A stretch of DNA of 64,000 nucleotides. Origin: Pseudorhizobium tarimense. Its GTDB lineage: Bacteria; Pseudomonadota; Alphaproteobacteria; Rhizobiales; Rhizobiaceae. Location of the stretch: contig NZ_JALJRA010000007.1 in assembly GCF_022968135.1 (NCBI RefSeq), forward strand, positions 186,001 to 250,000, given 5' to 3'. Within the stretch, counting starts at the first letter, position 1; each line of letters starts with the position of its first letter. Below, in pieces: positions 28,246 to 38,754 of this stretch. The translations under genes were made by a program, and so were the position numbers. Below the pieces are notes generated by a model. It was not told the origin of the DNA. It saw nothing but the letters and a program-made list of their open reading frames with translations, and searched no databases.

Positions 28246-29469
28246 ATGGAAGGCAGCGTGGAAGGGCTTCAGGGGCAGGTCCAGGCCGCCCGTCGCAACG
28301 TGTTCCTCCTGTCGGCCGTCCAAGCGCTTTTGGGCTCCGCCCCGCCGCTCACCTTTGCGCTGGGGGGGCTCGCGACCTACCAGATGCTGGGCGACGACAA
28401 GTCGCTTGCCACCGCGCCTTTGACGGGCTTCAACATCGGCGTGGCGCTCGGCGCCGTTGCGGTGGCAATTGCCGCCCGCTTCGTCGGCCGCAGGGCAGGC
28501 TTCATGCTGGGTGCGCTGACCGGCGCTACCGGCGCAGCCCTTGCCGCAGGCGCCCTCTTTCGCCAGGATTTCTGGCTTTTTGCGCTTGGCCTGCTCTTGA
28601 TCGGCATTTCCGGCGGCTTCACCCAAAAGATCCGCTTTGCCGCAGCCGATGCCTCGCCGAGCTTCTATAAGCCGCGTGCGATCTCCTGGATTCTTGCCGC
28701 CGGCATCGTCTCCGCCATTCTTGGGCCGCAGCTTGCCATCTGGGCGAAGGACCTCTTCTTCCCCGTCACGTTCGCCGGCGCCTTCGCTGCGCTGATCCCG
28801 ATCAACCTGGCAGCCATCGCCATCCTTGTGATGCTGAAGCTGCCGGAGGCGGGGGCAAAGGCTGCCGGTGATGCACCGGTCCGGCCGCTTCGTGAGATCG
28901 TGCTGACCCAGCGTTTCATGACCGGCATGGTCTGTGGCATCGGCTCCTATGCGCTGATGACCTTCATGATGACGGGCGCGCCGCTTGCCATGGTGATCGG
29001 CTGCGGCTTCTCAACAGAGCTTGCGACCCTCGGTATCCAGTGGCACGTGCTGGCCATGTTCGCGCCGAGCTTCTTCACCGGCATGCTGATCACCCGCTTC
29101 GGCACTGAAAAGGTCGTCGCTGCCGGTCTAGTGATTCTCATGGGCTGTGCCGTCGTCGCCCATGCCGGCATTGAGCTGTGGAACTTCTGGGGTGCGCTGG
29201 TGCTGCTCGGCATCGGCTGGAACTTCGGCTTTATCGGCTCCACCGCCATTGTCGCCTCCAGCTACCGCCCACATGAGGCCGACAAGGTGCAGGGCTTCCA
29301 CGACATCATCCTCTTCGGCACAGTCGCACTCTCCTCCTTCTCCTCCGGAAAGGTATTTACCGCCTGGGGCTGGGAAGCGATGAACCTCGTTATCTGGCCG
29401 GTGACGATCCTCTGCCTCGTCCTCATCCTCCTCCTGATGCGAAAGGGCAGGGCGGCGAAGGCTGCCTGA
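28246..29469 (+). CDS. MFS transporter
   Basis: A 407-residue, 12-helix major facilitator. The ATG at 28246 is preferred because an AGGAAGG site lies 9-15 bases upstream; the ATG at 28237 is nearly on top of it. The loop after helix 2 (ARFVGRRAGFMLGALTG) and the start of helix 7 (FMTGMVCGIGSYALMTFMMT) fit the MFS pattern. It follows nusB with a 36-base gap and may be part of that operon. Substrate unknown. Confidence 0.82.
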   Translation: MEGSVEGLQGQVQAARRNVFLLSAVQALLGSAPPLTFALGGLATYQMLGDDKSLATAPLTGFNIGVALGAVAVAIAARFVGRRAGFMLGALTGATGAALAAGALFRQDFWLFALGLLLIGISGGFTQKIRFAAADASPSFYKPRAISWILAAGIVSAILGPQLAIWAKDLFFPVTFAGAFAALIPINLAAIAILVMLKLPEAGAKAAGDAPVRPLREIVLTQRFMTGMVCGIGSYALMTFMMTGAPLAMVIGCGFSTELATLGIQWHVLAMFAPSFFTGMLITRFGTEKVVAAGLVILMGCAVVAHAGIELWNFWGALVLLGIGWNFGFIGSTAIVASSYRPHEADKVQGFHDIILFGTVALSSFSSGKVFTAWGWEAMNLVIWPVTILCLVLILLLMRKGRAAKAA

Positions 29470-30288
29470 CGGTAGGTGACGAATGTTCGAATATGGAGGT
29501 TCTCCGGCTCACCCCCAATCCTATTCATAACGGTAGGCATCGGCGTCTCGACTAAGCCGACCGATCCTTGGAAACAGGGAAATGGTAACCACGGCTCCCT
29601 TCGGCGCACAACAGCGCTTTCTGCCCGGAGCATCGCATCCTTGGTTGATGCTCCAGTGCCGCGACCGGTCGATGGGCGGGATCTGCATCTGATATCGGCG
29701 AAATGAGCTACTCGGATCGCCACCAAGTAAAGGATTGGCACCTCGATCCAGGACTGTCTTGCAAGCTATCCGGCTCCGATGTCTTCACACGGACATCCTG
29801 ATACTCGATCGAATGGCGGCGGAATCGCCGCATGCGTCCGGCACTGCTCGGTCTCGACCTTCATGACGATCTTTTTGAGCTCAAAGAATCCACCACGTAG
29901 TGCATGACAAAAATGGGCACAAGAATGATGCGAGACAACGTCATCGCAAACCTTGATCCTCTCACGATCATTGTGCCTGCGTTCATCAATGCAGTCATTC
30001 AGTTGGAGGACGACGATGCGCGATTACAACGATCACGACGGCAGTGTCAGTTTACCCCGCAAAACTGAACGGTAGCACTCCAAGTCCGTAGCATCCCGCG
30101 CTAATTCCTCCATCGAGACCTGGTGGCAGTTGCTACCTGTTTTGCCCAGTTTCTGGCTCTTGACGCCGGCTCCTCCTGGCGGGCAATCTCGCTCGCGCAT
30201 GGCAGCCCTTGATTTCCTTGGGAGGGGAGGCGGCTGTCGCGCCATGCCGGGGACTGTTCCAGCCGGCGAAAGGGAGAGGAAGAAGCGA
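29470..30288. other. 820-bp stretch before hppA without a clear gene
   Basis: Unusually long for this compact neighbourhood. One short plus-strand frame, 29904-30068 (MTKMGTRMMRDNVIANLDPL..., 54 residues), and a shorter one preceded by GGAGG at about 30004-30009 (MRDYNDHDGSVSLPRKTER, about 19 residues) are the only coding candidates. Neither resembles a known family. It may hold the hppA promoter and decayed genes. Confidence 0.4.
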
Positions 30289-32427
30289 ATGACCGTAATT
30301 CTCGGTGTGATCGTGTGCGGCCTTCTGTCTGTTGCCTATGCCATATGGGCAACGCGAAGCGTTCTGGCCGCTGATCAGGGCAATGCCCGAATGCAGGAAA
30401 TCGCAGGCTATATCCGGGAAGGGGCGCAGGCCTATCTTTCCCGGCAATACTTAACCATCGCCATCGTCGGCGCGGTGGTGACTGTCTTCACCTGGCTGCT
30501 CCTTTCTGGAACGGCCGCCATCGGCTTCGTCATCGGCGCAGTGCTTTCCGGTGCGGCCGGCTTCATCGGCATGCATGTCTCGGTGCGCGCCAATGTCCGC
30601 ACCGCGCAAGCGGCTTCGCAAAGCCTCTCGGCCGGCCTTGACATCGCGTTCAAGTCCGGTGCCATCACCGGCATGCTGGTCGCTGGCCTCGCCCTTCTCG
30701 GCGTCTCGATCTACTTCTGGATCCTCACCGCTGGCCTCGGCCACGAGACCGGATCGCGCGAGGTGATCGATGCGCTGGTGGCGCTTGGCTTCGGCGCCTC
30801 GCTCATCTCGATCTTCGCCCGCCTCGGCGGCGGCATCTTCACTAAGGGCGCCGATGTCGGCGGCGATCTCGTCGGCAAGGTGGAGGCCGGCATTCCAGAA
30901 GATGACCCACGCAACCCGGCAACGATCGCGGACAACGTCGGCGACAATGTCGGCGACTGCGCCGGCATGGCAGCCGACCTTTTCGAGACCTATGCCGTCT
31001 CCGTCGTCGCCACCATGGTGCTCGGCGCGATCTTCTTTGCTGGCGCACCGGTGCTGGACAGCGTGATGATCTATCCGCTCGCCATCTGCGCCGCCTGCAT
31101 CGTCACCTCGATCATCGGCACCTTCTTCGTCAAGCTCGGCACCAACGGCTCGATCATGGGCGCGCTGTACAAGGGCCTGATCGTCACCGGAGGCCTCTCG
31201 ATCATTGGCCTTGCCGCCGCAACCGCCGTCACCGTCGGCTGGGGCACGATCGGCACCGTCGCCGGCATGGAGATCACCGGGTTCAACCTCTTCATCTGCG
31301 GCATTTTGGGCCTTGTGGTCACGGCCCTGATCGTCGTCATTACCGAATACTACACCGGCACCAACAAGCGGCCGGTCAACTCCATTGCCCAGGCCTCCGT
31401 CACCGGCCACGGCACCAATGTCATCCAGGGGCTCGCCATCTCGCTAGAGTCGACCGCACTGCCGGCAATTGTGATCGTTGCCGGCATCATCGCGACCTTC
31501 CAGCTCGCCGGCCTCTTCGGCACGGCGATTGCCGTCACCACCATGCTCGGGCTTGCCGGCATGATCGTGGCGCTCGACGCCTTCGGCCCGGTCACTGATA
31601 ATGCCGGCGGTATTGCGGAAATGTCGGGCCTGCCGTCAGACGTTCGCAAGTCGACCGACGCGCTTGACGCGGTCGGCAACACTACCAAGGCTGTCACCAA
31701 GGGCTATGCCATTGGCTCCGCTGGCCTTGGCGCACTTGTACTCTTTGCGGCTTACTCCAACGATCTCGCCTATTTCGCCGCAAATGGAGAGCGCTACCCC
31801 TACTTCGCGGGAATCGGCGACATCTCGTTTAGCCTCTCCAACCCTTATGTCGTCGCTGGCCTGATCTTCGGCGGCCTCATCCCCTATCTCTTCGGGGGCA
31901 TCGCGATGACCTCGGTCGGCCGTGCCGCGGGATCGATCGTCGAGGAGGTGCGCAAGCAGTTCCGCGACAATCCCGGCATCATGCAGGGCACGGTGAAGCC
32001 CGATTACGGCCGGGCCGTCGACATCCTGACCAAGGCGGCAATTCGTGAGATGATCGTGCCCTCGCTGCTTCCGGTGCTCGCACCAATCGTGGTCTATTTC
32101 GGTGTCCTGTTGATCTCGGGCTCCAAGGCCTCCGCCTTTGCCGCACTCGGCGCTTCGCTGCTCGGCGTCATCGTCAACGGTCTCTTCGTGGCAATCTCCA
32201 TGACCTCGGGCGGCGGCGCCTGGGACAATGCCAAGAAGAGCTTCGAGGACGGCTTCGTCGACAAGGATGGCACACGCCATGTGAAGGGTTCGGATGCCCA
32301 CAAGGCTTCCGTCACTGGAGACACGGTCGGCGATCCTTACAAGGATACCGCTGGTCCTGCAGTCAACCCGGCGATCAAGATCACCAACATCGTCGCCCTG
32401 CTGCTCTTGGCGGTGCTCGCCGGATAA
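30289..32427 (+). CDS. hppA: Proton-translocating membrane pyrophosphatase
   Basis: A 712-residue, ~16-helix protein that pumps protons using pyrophosphate hydrolysis. The frame is open for 53 codons upstream, but the conserved start is [20 protein letters not shown]. The active-site loop reads [20 protein letters not shown] followed by [20 protein letters not shown]. The second conserved acidic loop ([17 protein letters not shown]) follows later. A Lys in [10 protein letters not shown] marks the potassium-independent subfamily. It sits before a shared bidirectional terminator with bamE. Confidence 0.96.
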   Translation: MTVILGVIVCGLLSVAYAIWATRSVLAADQGNARMQEIAGYIREGAQAYLSRQYLTIAIVGAVVTVFTWLLLSGTAAIGFVIGAVLSGAAGFIGMHVSVRANVRTAQAASQSLSAGLDIAFKSGAITGMLVAGLALLGVSIYFWILTAGLGHETGSREVIDALVALGFGASLISIFARLGGGIFTKGADVGGDLVGKVEAGIPEDDPRNPATIADNVGDNVGDCAGMAADLFETYAVSVVATMVLGAIFFAGAPVLDSVMIYPLAICAACIVTSIIGTFFVKLGTNGSIMGALYKGLIVTGGLSIIGLAAATAVTVGWGTIGTVAGMEITGFNLFICGILGLVVTALIVVITEYYTGTNKRPVNSIAQASVTGHGTNVIQGLAISLESTALPAIVIVAGIIATFQLAGLFGTAIAVTTMLGLAGMIVALDAFGPVTDNAGGIAEMSGLPSDVRKSTDALDAVGNTTKAVTKGYAIGSAGLGALVLFAAYSNDLAYFAANGERYPYFAGIGDISFSLSNPYVVAGLIFGGLIPYLFGGIAMTSVGRAAGSIVEEVRKQFRDNPGIMQGTVKPDYGRAVDILTKAAIREMIVPSLLPVLAPIVVYFGVLLISGSKASAFAALGASLLGVIVNGLFVAISMTSGGGAWDNAKKSFEDGFVDKDGTRHVKGSDAHKASVTGDTVGDPYKDTAGPAVNPAIKITNIVALLLLAVLAG

Positions 32428-32448
32428 GAAGCACTTCGCTTAAACAGA

Positions 32449-32477
32449 AAGGCCCGCGAGCAGAACTCGCGGGCCTT
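32449..32477. terminator. Bidirectional terminator between hppA and bamE
   Basis: AAGGCCCGCGAG-CAGAA-CTCGCGGGCCTT is a perfect 12-bp stem with a 5-base loop, with A/T runs on both sides, between convergent genes. Confidence 0.85.
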
Positions 32478-32495
32478 CCTGTAGATATGCCGCCG

Positions 32496-32981
32496 TTATT
32501 GGCCCAGATTCTGGAAGATACTGCGCGCCGCATTTGCGTTGCCCGCACTGCCGGCACCGGAGAGCAGCTGCTGCAGGAAGGTCAGATCACGGCCGCCGGT
32601 CGGCGTGGTGCGCGAGATGGTGTCGAACACCTTGCCGTCCTGCAGCGTGTAGTTCGCTTTGCGCTCCACCACACCGTCCTCGTCGAAATAGACCGCAAGC
32701 ACCGTCTGCTCAACGAGCCGCGGCTTCATGAAGGCGGCGGCGCGCTCGCGCTTCTGGGAGATGTAGTAGAAGACTTCCGAATCGAAGGTGGCAGTGGTCG
32801 AGGGGGTGCCCATGGTCAAAAGCACCTGCTCGCGGCTGGAGCCGACCGGGATGAGCGCCAGCGACTCCTCGTCCAGGACGTAGCCGTTGTACATGGTCTG
32901 GCCGATATCCAGCGAGTTGCAGCCGGTAAGTGCTGTAGATGCGATGATGGCCGCAACTGCGGCTGTGCTCAAGAACTTCAT
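32496..32981 (-). CDS. bamE: Outer-membrane assembly lipoprotein BamE
   Basis: A 161-residue lipoprotein of the SmpA/OmlA family. The signal peptide ends in the lipobox LTGC at residue ~21 (STALTGCNSLDIG). The BamE fold is seen in LALIPVGSSREQVLLTMGTPSTTATFDSEVFYYIS. The ATG at 32981 (MKFLSTAAV) was chosen over one five codons upstream. It is a partner of BamA in folding outer-membrane barrels. A Gly/Asn-rich tail follows the domain. Confidence 0.93.
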   Translation of the reverse strand: MKFLSTAAVAAIIASTALTGCNSLDIGQTMYNGYVLDEESLALIPVGSSREQVLLTMGTPSTTATFDSEVFYYISQKRERAAAFMKPRLVEQTVLAVYFDEDGVVERKANYTLQDGKVFDTISRTTPTGGRDLTFLQQLLSGAGSAGNANAARSIFQNLGQ

Positions 32982-33216
32982 TTCAGACCTTAACACTGCC
33001 TCTTCAGGCTCCCGAAACCTCTAGATTGCGGCCTTCGCCGTTACCCTGCTGTCCACATCATTGTGGCTATTCCGGGGAAGGCATGACGCCTTCCGCCTCC
33101 ACCGATGACGCGACTGTCGAGCAGCCCCTGCGGTAACGTCGTTGCAATTCGTGCCTGCTTCGGTAAACCAGCTTGCGCCTCCATGCAACACGTGGCGGCT
33201 AACTGTGAGAATTCTT

Positions 33217-33765
33217 ATGATCTTCGGTCTGTTCAGGAAGAAAAGGCGCAACCAGCCGATCGTCAACCGCCAATACGCGTCTTTGACATCGGCCGCCCGC
33301 AATCCCGTCTTCTATAGTGATCTTGGCGTTCCCGACACCGTCATGGGGCGCTTCGAGATGCTGTCCATCGTCATGATCCTGTTTTTCCGCCGCACTGCCC
33401 GTTCCGGCGTCAGCGGCCAGGAGCTTGCCCAGGAGATCGTCGACGCATTCTTCCAGGACATCGACCACTCGATCCGTGAACTCGGCATCGGTGACCAGGG
33501 CGTACCGAAGCGGATGAAGAAACTGGCGGGAATGTTCTACGGCCGGCTGGAAAGCTATGCGGCGGCACTCGATGCCAAGGATCGCGACGGCCTCGCTCAG
33601 GCGCTCGCCCGCAACATCCTGCCGGATGCGCAACCTTTCACCCCGATGCATGGTTTGGCCGACTGGATGTTATCCGCCGAGACAGCCCTTGCGACGGTTG
33701 AGGAGGACGACATCGCGCGCGGTGCCGTGGCCATTCCCGTGTCGGACAAAGGAGGTAGTTTATGA
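33217..33765 (+). CDS. Ubiquinol-cytochrome c chaperone (CBP3-like)
   Basis: A 182-residue protein from the ATG at 33217. After a basic N-terminus (MIFGLFRKKRRNQPIVNRQY) comes the Ubiq_cyt_C_chap domain (FYSDLGVPDTVMGRFEMLSIV, ELAQEIVDAFFQDIDHSIRE, GVPKRMKKLAGMFYGRLESY). It helps assemble cytochrome bc1. Its stop overlaps the next ATG by 4 bases, coupling it to the yceD-like gene, a stable alphaproteobacterial pairing upstream of plsX. Confidence 0.92.
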   Translation: MIFGLFRKKRRNQPIVNRQYASLTSAARNPVFYSDLGVPDTVMGRFEMLSIVMILFFRRTARSGVSGQELAQEIVDAFFQDIDHSIRELGIGDQGVPKRMKKLAGMFYGRLESYAAALDAKDRDGLAQALARNILPDAQPFTPMHGLADWMLSAETALATVEEDDIARGAVAIPVSDKGGSL

Positions 33766-34331
33766 AGCCTGTCCAGACAAAGGCCGAAAAGCCTCCGTTC
33801 TCCTACCCCGTCAAGGTGGGCAATATCTCGGCCAATGCGGTCACCGTTCATGTCGAGGCCGACCCTACCGAACTGAAGGGACTGGCCGAGCTCTGGAAGG
33901 TGCTGGCCGTTCATTCGTTGAAGTCGGAGATGCAACTATCCCGGTGGAAGAAGGATGGCGTGCGCATTAAGGGGCGCGTGGAGGCTGAGATCGAGCAGGC
34001 CTGCGTCGTGACACTCGAGCCGGTCACTTCGAAGATCGACGAGACGTTCGAGCAGGTTTTTGTGCCCGAAGGCTCGAAGCTTGCCCGCATCGTCTTGAGC
34101 GACACGGCCGAGATGGTGCTCGATCCGGAAGGGCCGGATGCGCCGGAAACCTTCGAGGGGGACACGATTGATGCCGGTGAAGTCGTCGCCGAAGCGGTTG
34201 CGCTCGCCATCGATCCTTATCCGCGCAAGGAGGGCATCGGCCTTGAGGATCACCTTGAGAGCGATCCGTCACAGGAGGCGGCCCGGCCTTCCCCTTTCGC
34301 GGCTTTGAAGGACTGGAAAAAGAAAGACTAG
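33762..34331 (+). CDS. YceD/DUF177-family protein
   Basis: A 189-residue protein overlapping the chaperone gene by 4 bases. The DUF177 region is RIKGRVEAEIEQACVVTLEP followed by VFVPEGSKLARIV, and the acidic EFTxD-like tail is DAGEVVAEAVALAIDPYPRK. In other bacteria members are linked to 23S rRNA accumulation and phospholipid synthesis genes. It normally stands before rpmF-plsX; here plsX follows after an 82-base gap with no rpmF between. Confidence 0.88.
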   Translation: MKPVQTKAEKPPFSYPVKVGNISANAVTVHVEADPTELKGLAELWKVLAVHSLKSEMQLSRWKKDGVRIKGRVEAEIEQACVVTLEPVTSKIDETFEQVFVPEGSKLARIVLSDTAEMVLDPEGPDAPETFEGDTIDAGEVVAEAVALAIDPYPRKEGIGLEDHLESDPSQEAARPSPFAALKDWKKKD

Positions 34332-34413
34332 GATGGAAATCCCCGGCATTGGGTTGTAAGCACCGCCGGAACCACTATTTTCGCCCCGCGGCGAGCAAAA
34401 GGATCAGTGACGC

Positions 34414-35460
34414 GTGATCACAATCTCTCTCGATGTCATGGGCGGTGATTTCGGTCCTGAAGTCGTCATCCCCGGTGCGGCGAAGGCACTGGAGCGGCAT
34501 CCGGATGTCAGCTTCGTTCTATTCGGACTGAAGGCCGAGTGTGAGCCTTACCTCAACAAGTTCCCCAAGCTGGGGGAGCGCTCGGTTTTCCACGACTGCG
34601 AGCTTGCGGTCTCGATGGACGAGAAGCCGAGTGCTGCCCTGCGCCGCGGCCGCTACGTGTCGACGATGTGGCGGGCGATCGAAGCGGTCAAGGTGGGCGA
34701 AGCAGATGTGGCGGTCTCTGCCGGCAATACGGGTGCGCTGATGGCGATGGCCAAGTTCTGTCTGCGCACGATGGCCCATGTCGAGCGGCCGGCAATCGCC
34801 GGCATCTGGCCGACACTCAAAGGTGAAAGCATCGTGCTCGATATCGGAGCGACGATCGGTGCCGACGCGCAGCAGTTGATGGATTTCGCGCTGATGGGTG
34901 GCGCCATGGCGCGCGCATTGTTTGAAGTCGATCGTCCGACCGTCGGTCTTCTTAATGTTGGCGTCGAAGAGGTGAAGGGGCAGGAAGAGGTCAAGGAAGC
35001 CGGGCGGCTGATCCGCGAGGCAAACCTCTCCACCATCGCGTATCACGGCTTTGTCGAGGGGGACGATATCGGCAAGGGAACGGTGGACGTCGTGGTGACC
35101 GAAGGCTTTACCGGCAATATTGCGCTGAAGGCCGCCGAAGGCACCGCGCGCCAGATCTCCCAGCTTCTTCGCGAAGCCATGTCGCGCACACTGGTCGCCA
35201 AGATCGGCTACCTCTTTGCCAAGGGCGCCTTTGACCGGCTGCGCGAGAAGATGGATCCGCGCAAGGTCAATGGCGGCGTCTTCCTGGGTTTGAACGGGAT
35301 CGTCATCAAGAGCCATGGCGGCACAGATGCGGAAGGCTTTGCGGCGGCCATCGATGTCGGCTACGACATGGCGCGCAATCGCCTAAACGAGAAGATCGTC
35401 GAAGATCTCAATACTTATCACGCCCGACGTCAGCCTCCGGCTGGCCCTGAGGCGGCCTGA
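34414..35460 (+). CDS. plsX: Phosphate acyltransferase PlsX
   Basis: A 348-residue enzyme making acyl-phosphate from acyl-ACP for phospholipid synthesis. GTG start with AAGGA about 9 bases upstream. It begins with the family signature [19 protein letters not shown] and contains [16 protein letters not shown] and [19 protein letters not shown]. It is followed by fabH 15 bases downstream, the usual acyl-chain operon. Confidence 0.95.
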   Translation: MITISLDVMGGDFGPEVVIPGAAKALERHPDVSFVLFGLKAECEPYLNKFPKLGERSVFHDCELAVSMDEKPSAALRRGRYVSTMWRAIEAVKVGEADVAVSAGNTGALMAMAKFCLRTMAHVERPAIAGIWPTLKGESIVLDIGATIGADAQQLMDFALMGGAMARALFEVDRPTVGLLNVGVEEVKGQEEVKEAGRLIREANLSTIAYHGFVEGDDIGKGTVDVVVTEGFTGNIALKAAEGTARQISQLLREAMSRTLVAKIGYLFAKGAFDRLREKMDPRKVNGGVFLGLNGIVIKSHGGTDAEGFAAAIDVGYDMARNRLNEKIVEDLNTYHARRQPPAGPEAA

Positions 35461-35475
35461 CAGGATGTAAAAAGC

Positions 35476-36447
35476 ATGATCCGTTCAGTGGTTCGCGGAT
35501 ACGGGGCAGCCCTGCCCAAGCGCGTCGTGCCCAATCGCGAGCTCGAGGGCATTGTCGAGACGTCCGACGAATGGATCGTCCAGCGCACCGGCATCCGCCA
35601 ACGCTACATTGCAGGCGAAGGAGAGACGACCGCATCGCTAGGTGAGGCGGCTGCCCGCCAGGCGCTTGATCGCGCCGGTCTGACGCCTGACGATATTGAC
35701 TTCATCCTGGTCGCGACCTCGACGCCGGACAACACCTTCCCGGCAACCGCAGTCAACATCCAGAAACGGCTGGGGATGACGCACGGATTTGCCTTCGATC
35801 TACAAGCGGTCTGCTCCGGCTTCGTCTACGCCATGGCGACCGCCGACATGTATATTCGCGGTGGCATGGCCAAACGCGTGCTTGTGATCGGTGCCGAGAC
35901 CTTCTCGCGCATCCTCGACTGGAAGGACCGCACAACCTGCGTGCTATTCGGTGATGGTGCGGGTGCTCTGGTCCTGGAGGCAGCCGAAGGCGAGGGGACG
36001 GTGGCCGACCGCGGTGTGCTTACCGCCCATTTGCGCTCCGACGGCTCGCACAAGGAAAAGCTTTATGTCGACGGCGGACCCTCGACCACCGGCACCGTTG
36101 GGCATCTGCGCATGGAAGGCCGTGAGGTCTTCAAGCACGCAGTGGGCATGATCACCGACGTCATCGAAGCGGCATTCGAATCGACCGGCACCACGGCAGA
36201 CGATCTCGACTGGCTGGTGCCGCACCAGGCCAATCGGCGGATCATTGAAGGCTCGGCGAAGAAGCTTAGTATCCCGAACGAAAAGGTCGTCGTTACGGTG
36301 GACCTGCATGGCAATACCTCTGCGGCATCGATTCCGCTTGCGCTTTCGGTTGCGCTCGACGATGGACGTATCAAGCAGGGTGACCTCGTGATGCTCGAGG
36401 CCATGGGTGGCGGCTTCACATGGGGTGCGCTGCTGGTGCGCTGGTAG
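35476..36447 (+). CDS. fabH: 3-oxoacyl-ACP synthase III
   Basis: A 323-residue condensing enzyme that starts fatty-acid synthesis from acetyl-CoA and malonyl-ACP. The catalytic triad is Cys113 ([11 protein letters not shown]), His250 (VPHQANRRI) and Asn280 (HGNTSAAS). AGGA precedes the ATG. It lies in the plsX-fabH-ihfA order found across rhizobia. Confidence 0.96.
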   Translation: MIRSVVRGYGAALPKRVVPNRELEGIVETSDEWIVQRTGIRQRYIAGEGETTASLGEAAARQALDRAGLTPDDIDFILVATSTPDNTFPATAVNIQKRLGMTHGFAFDLQAVCSGFVYAMATADMYIRGGMAKRVLVIGAETFSRILDWKDRTTCVLFGDGAGALVLEAAEGEGTVADRGVLTAHLRSDGSHKEKLYVDGGPSTTGTVGHLRMEGREVFKHAVGMITDVIEAAFESTGTTADDLDWLVPHQANRRIIEGSAKKLSIPNEKVVVTVDLHGNTSAASIPLALSVALDDGRIKQGDLVMLEAMGGGFTWGALLVRW

Positions 36448-36513
36448 GCCCGCTTCGACCAGGGTTGCATCATTGTAGCACAAGCCGCGAAGCTCCTGTT
36501 TTTACAGTAGAGC

Positions 36514-36542
36514 TTGACCCTGCGGCTTAACCAAAATACTCT
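36514..36542 (+). promoter_or_regulatory. Candidate ihfA promoter
   Basis: CTTGAC-type -35 (TTGACC at 36514-36519), then 17 bases, then TACTCT at 36537-36542, about 40 bases before the ihfA start. Confidence 0.45.
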
Positions 36543-36581
36543 CCGTGAGCTTACAGAACGACGAAGAACTGGGCGGGGATC

Positions 36582-36920
36582 ATGGCCGGAAAAACAGTGA
36601 CACGGGCAGATCTGGCGGAATCGGTCTTCCGCAAGGTGGGTCTTTCGCGAACTGAATCGGCCGAGCTGGTTGAGACCATCATCGACGAGATCTGCAACGC
36701 TATCGTGCGCGGCGAAACCGTAAAGCTATCCTCCTTCGCCACCTTCCAGGTCCGCTCCAAGAACGAGCGCATTGGCCGCAACCCGAAGACGGGCGAGGAA
36801 GTGCCGATCTCGCCGCGCCGCGTGATGACCTTCAAGGCCTCCAACGTTCTGAAGCAGCGGATCCTGCGTGCCCACAATCAGCGCAAGCTGAAGCAGAAGC
36901 CGGCAGCCCCTGCCGCTTAA
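36582..36920 (+). CDS. ihfA: Integration host factor subunit alpha
   Basis: A 112-residue HU/IHF-fold DNA-bending protein. The conserved beta-arm reads [20 protein letters not shown], and the N-terminal helix pair is [24 protein letters not shown]. It ends with a lysine-rich tail ([14 protein letters not shown]) typical of alphaproteobacterial IhfA. GGGG precedes the ATG. It pairs with IhfB to bend DNA at promoters and recombination sites. Confidence 0.95.
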   Translation: MAGKTVTRADLAESVFRKVGLSRTESAELVETIIDEICNAIVRGETVKLSSFATFQVRSKNERIGRNPKTGEEVPISPRRVMTFKASNVLKQRILRAHNQRKLKQKPAAPAA

Positions 36921-37037
36921 CGATTTTTCTGTTCGCGGTCTTTCGACTATACTTGAACTGCAGCCGGTAGCCCGCTGGAATAAGGGAGCGATTCGTCCCT
37001 TGTGATGCGGATGCCGCCGCGGATTGACTGCTGCACC

Positions 37038-37616
37038 ATGAGCTCGCCTGCCGGAGCTCTGCCATTGGAGATCGAGTTGGACAAAGGCCCGGACGCTTTC
37101 CGCACCATCAGTGAGGTCGCCGAGGATCTCGATCTTCCTCAGCATGTGCTGCGGTTTTGGGAAACGCGTTTTCCGCAGATCAAGCCGATGAAGCGCGGCG
37201 GCGGCCGCCGCTACTATCGCCCCGAAGACGTCGACCTCCTGAAGGGGATCCGCCACCTGCTCTACGATCACGGCTATACGATCAAGGGCGTTCAAAAGCT
37301 CCTCAAGACGAACGGCAACAAGTTCGTTGCAGCGATCGCCTCCGGCGATCTGGCGACGATGGATGCCATCGTCGCGGCAAGCAGCGACAAGCCTGCCGAA
37401 CCGAAGATCGGCGGGACGGCCGAGGAGGATCAGGTCGTCGGCCGGCCGAAGGCAAAGCCGAGTGGCCGCTTCTTCGGCTTTGGCGGCAATTCCGACGAGG
37501 ACATGGCGGAAGTGTCAATTGGCAAGAGCAGTATCGGTAAGGAGGATCGCGCCCTGTTGCAGGAGGCGCTCTTCGATCTCCTGGAGTGCAAGCGACTGCT
37601 CGACCAGGTGCGTTGA
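37038..37616 (+). CDS. MerR-family transcriptional regulator
   Basis: A 192-residue protein with one MerR helix-turn-helix ([20 protein letters not shown], then the wing ending [17 protein letters not shown]). A Gly/Asp-rich linker and a C-terminal helix follow; there is no metal-binding cysteine pair. The start is uncertain: ATG 37002, ATG 37038, or TTG 37077, where GGAG lies a few bases upstream and the protein would read [14 protein letters not shown], the usual rhizobial N-terminus. It follows ihfA as in other rhizobia. Regulon unknown. Confidence 0.88.
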   Translation: MSSPAGALPLEIELDKGPDAFRTISEVAEDLDLPQHVLRFWETRFPQIKPMKRGGGRRYYRPEDVDLLKGIRHLLYDHGYTIKGVQKLLKTNGNKFVAAIASGDLATMDAIVAASSDKPAEPKIGGTAEEDQVVGRPKAKPSGRFFGFGGNSDEDMAEVSIGKSSIGKEDRALLQEALFDLLECKRLLDQVR

Positions 37617-37732
37617 GCCTCGGCAAGCTGCTTAACGGGAACGCGTTTTATTTTAGCGCATTCACCTCAGGTTCAGGGGCAATCCCTGACCATCTGTCTT
37701 GGAAGAGACAGAAAAAAGAGGTGAGGAAACCC

Positions 37733-38146
37733 ATGAAAAAGCTCGCAGTCGTTCTGATTTCCTTGGCTACTGCCGTCACCGGCGTTGCCCCCGCACATGC
37801 TTTCCCGTCCGTGTCGGTGCCGAAGATCGAGGCACAGCAGGTTGAGCAGGTCGGCCATCGTGGCCACCGCTGGCGCGGACACCGTCACTGGCGCGGCCAT
37901 GATCGCTACTATGGTCACCGTCGCCACTACCGTCGTCACCGCGGAAATGCTGGCGCCATCATTGGCGGTCTGGCGGCCGGTGCCATCATCGGTGGCGCAC
38001 TCGCCGCACAGCAGCCCCGCTATCATGGCGGAGGCAATGCCCATGTGCGCTGGTGCTATGATCGCTATCGGTCCTACCGCGCCTCCGACAACACGTTCCA
38101 GCCCTATCACGGCCCGCGCCGCGCCTGCCGGTCGCCTTACTACTGA
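37733..38146 (+). CDS. BA14K-family exported protein
   Basis: A 137-residue protein: signal peptide (KKLAVVLISLATAVTGVAPAHA), a His/Arg-rich repeat region (GHRGHRWRGHRHWRGHDRYY), a Gly/Ala hydrophobic helix (AIIGGLAAGAIIGGALAA), and the BA14K C-terminal module (HVRWCYDRYRSYRASDNTFQ and a final RACRSPYY). The name comes from an immunoreactive Brucella antigen; lectin-like and envelope roles are proposed. It is common in Rhizobiales. A strong hairpin follows. Confidence 0.85.
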   Translation: MKKLAVVLISLATAVTGVAPAHAFPSVSVPKIEAQQVEQVGHRGHRWRGHRHWRGHDRYYGHRRHYRRHRGNAGAIIGGLAAGAIIGGALAAQQPRYHGGGNAHVRWCYDRYRSYRASDNTFQPYHGPRRACRSPYY

Positions 38147-38154
38147 TGAAAGAC

Positions 38155-38178
38155 AGGAGGTCGGCTTGCCGACCTCCT
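38155..38178 (+). terminator. Terminator after the BA14K gene
   Basis: AGGAGGTCGG-CTTG-CCGACCTCCT is a 10-bp perfect stem with a 4-base loop, followed by TCTC. Confidence 0.7.
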
Positions 38179-38182
38179 TCTC

Positions 38183-38754
38183 TATGTCGAACTCGTAGGG
38201 TTGCTGACCTCCTGAGGCTTCAGCCGACATCCCATCGTTGTAAAAAAATCGTATACTCATCCGTGCTAAGAGAGGAACGGGACGCGAGCCGCAACGTTCT
38301 TGCCAGTGCAAGACGGAGGGTATGACATGATCTGGATCTCGAAAAAACTCGCCACGGCTCCAGAAGGCGGGCCTGCAACCGGCACCTATGCCGACGGACT
38401 TTTCCCGGCGCTGGCTGTACGAGAGCTCACAAATTCTCAAGGCCGGACCTTCCGTCATTCCTACGGCGAGGATTATGCGCTGGCGCGCAAACGTGAACTG
38501 CCCCAGGTTGAGCTGCGTTAGCGGCGACTATCAGATCGAGCCAAGGCTGATCGAGGCGCGGTCCAGGCTGCGGGCTTTGCCCGCCGCTCGCTGGAACGCT
38601 TGGGATAGCAAGGAAGTCGAAATACCCAGCGTCTCCTTCACGAGGTGAGGCAAGATGGCTCGCTGCGCGTGGTGAGCATCACCATCCTGCAGCCACGGAT
38701 CGAGAAGAGTAAACGGTTACAGCCGGAAAAGATGATTGCGGCCGGTGCCCCCCA
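38183..38754. other. Boundary region without a confident gene
   Basis: About 570 bases between the BA14K terminator and traG. The longest plus frame (38300-38521, with ATG at 38326) and a 61-codon stop-free minus frame lack recognisable motifs. This is likely the junction between conserved backbone and the mobilization module, possibly holding decayed gene pieces. Confidence 0.4.

Noticed and set aside
30451..31410. 319-codon minus-strand frame inside hppA
   Set aside because: Composition (Asp/Gly/Ala/Arg repeats, [14 protein letters not shown]) is that of antisense translation of a membrane protein; no motif.
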